DNA of 64,000 nucleotides from Malurus cyaneus samueli (lineage: Eukaryota > Chordata > Aves > Passeriformes > Maluridae). The notes under the pieces are model-generated. The model saw only the letters and a list, made by a program, of their open reading frames with translations, had not been told where the DNA came from and searched no databases. Location: NCBI GenBank assembly GCA_009741485.1, contig CM019218.1, positions 38,459,804-38,523,803 of the forward strand, given 5' to 3'. The translations under genes and the position numbers were made by a program. Of this stretch, positions 62,001 through 64,000 are shown one piece after another; position 1 is the stretch's first letter, and every line of letters starts with the position of its first letter.

Positions 62001-64000
62001 GGTTTAAATTTCCACGATACCAAAACTGATTCTGAAAAATAACAAAACATTCTAGTACAAATATGTGTCAAATTGAACCTATTGATACTTATGCAGCAAA
62101 AAAATGGGTCATCCTGTCAAATCTGTATGTCTTGAGTTTCTAATGCATTTGAATACTTTTTTTCCTTTCCCCCCTCTTTCTTTTCACTTGAATTCATTTG
62201 TTGAGTGTTTCAGGTTTCATGGGTCATGTGCTCAATCTTGAAGTCTCTAGGAGTGCACAGACACGTAGAGGTTTATAGAGAACTTCAGCCCTGTCACACT
62301 GATTACAGAGAAAAGACTGCTTAGTAACAGAACTTTGCGTTATGGATTATGGGGACATCTTCATCTGTGGGACAACTAGCTTCAGTGTTTGATACAAAGC
62401 TGGAAATATGAAATGGCAGAAAAAAGGACAAATGGAGCAAAAAAGAGGCAGGCAAGACAAAAGCCACTTTCTTCTCTTAGTGCATTAATGCTTGCCTGAC
62501 AAGTCCTGGCATTGGTGGAATTCAGTGATATCAGAAAATCTGTAAAGAAGAATTAACTACAGGAAACTACTGTAAAATAAATTTTGTTCTGGCTGAAGTG
62601 GTGGAGACCTACTTTCTTATCTGGTGATAGATGGTGGGCTTAAGTGGCCAGCTAATAATGTTTTGTACATGTGCCTACTGAATGTAATCTGCAGCTTTAA
62701 CATAATCTGAACAGGTCAGATCTGGGAGTGCATGCATATACAGAGCTGATAGTACACAAAGAAACTCGTCTCTGTTTTGCACATGAATGCCTGGGAAAGA
62801 CAAACGTTAAAAATTCATTTTCCAACCGTTCAAAACAACAGTAATTCACCTTTCAATACCAAGATTCTAAATTAAAGTCTCAGTATACCCAGGAATTTCA
62901 ACACGTGCATCACTTCTCCCCACCTGTGGGAATCACCTCGCATTTTGCAGCACCTCTCTGCGAAGACCTTTCACCAGTCCTGAGAGACACCTGGAGGAGT
63001 TCAGGGGCATTACAAGGGTCTTTAAGGGGTGATAGGGAAAGCGCCTGGCCTGCAGCACCGAAATACTCCTTTCATTCCTCAAATGTCAATGCATATTTAC
63101 TGACATTTAAAAATGAGCCTTTTTATAGTGGGGAGGTAATTTTGAAACTACAATGAACTACAGATTCTTTACAAACAGGGGATACTGGAAGAACCCAGAA
63201 AGGATCACCTGCGTTGCCAATGACAGAACTCACAACAGTCATTCTGATGTAAATTATCTTCTTTTACATTTTTTGTGTCCCTCTCTCTGTGCCACAAATT
63301 CAGAGACAACAATCAGTCTGGATTCTCTGCATTAGATTATTTCATTGCTTTCTCCAGAGATTTTCCTCTACAGTACAAATCCAATATAATGTGTTAAGAT
63401 TAACAAAGTTATTTAACAGAACAGACTGTCCTAGTGGCACATTTATTAATACTATATATAATGAAGATTTAACTGTGTAGTAACTTTAGTATCTTTATAT
63501 TTAGCATAAGAAAAAAGGGGTTCCCCTCCCTAACAAAACACACAACAACAAGTGAAGTTTGGAATATCAGCCCTTGCCTTCAAGGATGAATTTTATATCC
63601 AAATAGCTTTAAAGCATAGAGTGGGAGTTTATAAACCAGTAAATTGTGCTCTAATTCACGGGATGGGAAAAAAACATGACTATTTTTTTTTTCAGATGCA
63701 AGAGAAAAATAAAAAGAATTATAAAAATCTGCCTACTAACAGCGAGGAGGAAGAATTTGTGCACTGATGCTAGGCAACACTGGAGGAAGAAAGCATTGAC
63801 TTGGAACAGAGTCCTTTCAAAAACAGTGTCACAGCAGAATCCCACCAGTACTTTCAAATCTGTCACAGCTTTCTAAAGCCAATGTGTGACTTGTCTATGA
63901 CAGCACAAGAATAAACAGTGACAGATAAGAACTCTTCATTTAGGAACACCAGGATATAAAGATATTCTGAATGCTAATAAAGATGCAACCAGTATGCAGA
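59095..64000. other. Noncoding A+T-rich DNA
   Basis: No supported gene. A small patch at 62905-63065 is more G+C-rich and has several CpGs, within an 83-codon plus-strand frame with no recognisable motif. Otherwise the segment is A+T-rich with short homopolymers. The window ends without a feature boundary. Confidence 0.65.

Noticed and set aside
1..64000. CRISPR arrays, bacterial operons, phage or plasmid modules
   Set aside because: No regularly spaced direct repeats, no dense gene packing, no Shine-Dalgarno pattern; all other signs point to a vertebrate nuclear genome.
1..64000. tRNA, rRNA or other structured RNA genes
   Set aside because: I looked for B-box-like GGTTCAAATCC words and cloverleaf arms and found only isolated partial matches. 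A covariance-model scan would be decisive.

Overview
The window looks like vertebrate nuclear DNA, most probably from a bird. A degenerate CR1 LINE 3' end at about 19545-19785 reads like the truncated CR1 copies that dominate avian genomes. A second CR1-type 3' terminus near 36170-36220 ends in the characteristic ATTCTATG-type octamers. The sequence is A+T-rich (by eye about 60%) and CpG-poor, with few interspersed repeats, a few microsatellites and single-base N gaps. There is no bacterial operon structure, no ribosome-binding-site pattern and no phage or plasmid gene.

I find no protein-coding gene I can support. All open frames are short, with the longest Met-initiated ones about 100-127 codons, and they lie on both strands. 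At roughly 61% A+T, chance alone should give about ten frames of 100 codons or more in 64 kb read six ways (my own estimate), which is about what is present. The window is best read as intergenic DNA or the inside of very long introns. Several minus-strand stretches have exon-like structure: pyrimidine tract, AG, open frame, GT donor. Four of them, plus an open stretch just downstream, have compatible splice phases (40465-40591, 27149-27233, 15798-15970, 3083-3242, then about 2665-2938). Other equally exon-like segments between them break the chain, so I report them only as candidates.

Layout. 1-6500: plain A+T-rich DNA. 6535-6810: ancient L2/MIR-type repeat. 6.8-19.5 kb: noncoding, with a 26-bp tandem duplication (13.56 kb), a more G+C-rich patch (13.8-14.1 kb) and a 36-nt imperfect palindrome (15.13 kb). 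19.5-19.8 kb: CR1. 20-36 kb: noncoding, with an N at 21952 and a purine-rich tract at 34.7-35.05 kb. 36.1-38 kb: CR1 tail and MIR/L2-type relics. 40.6 kb: (CAT)n. 41.5-41.66 kb: an imperfect direct duplication with an N exactly at the junction, probably an assembly join. 44.5-45.8 kb: a richer block with a long minus-strand reading frame. 47.56-47.7 kb: a diverged direct repeat. 49.54-49.59 kb: a 52-base poly(A) run that may end a retroposed insertion. 56.9 kb: T-rich tract. 58.8 kb: (TA)n. 59.0 kb: another MIR/L2 relic.

I did not find an undescribed biological system. The observations most worth checking are the duplication with N, the poly(A)-ended segment with a possible short target-site duplication, and the phase-compatible exon candidates.
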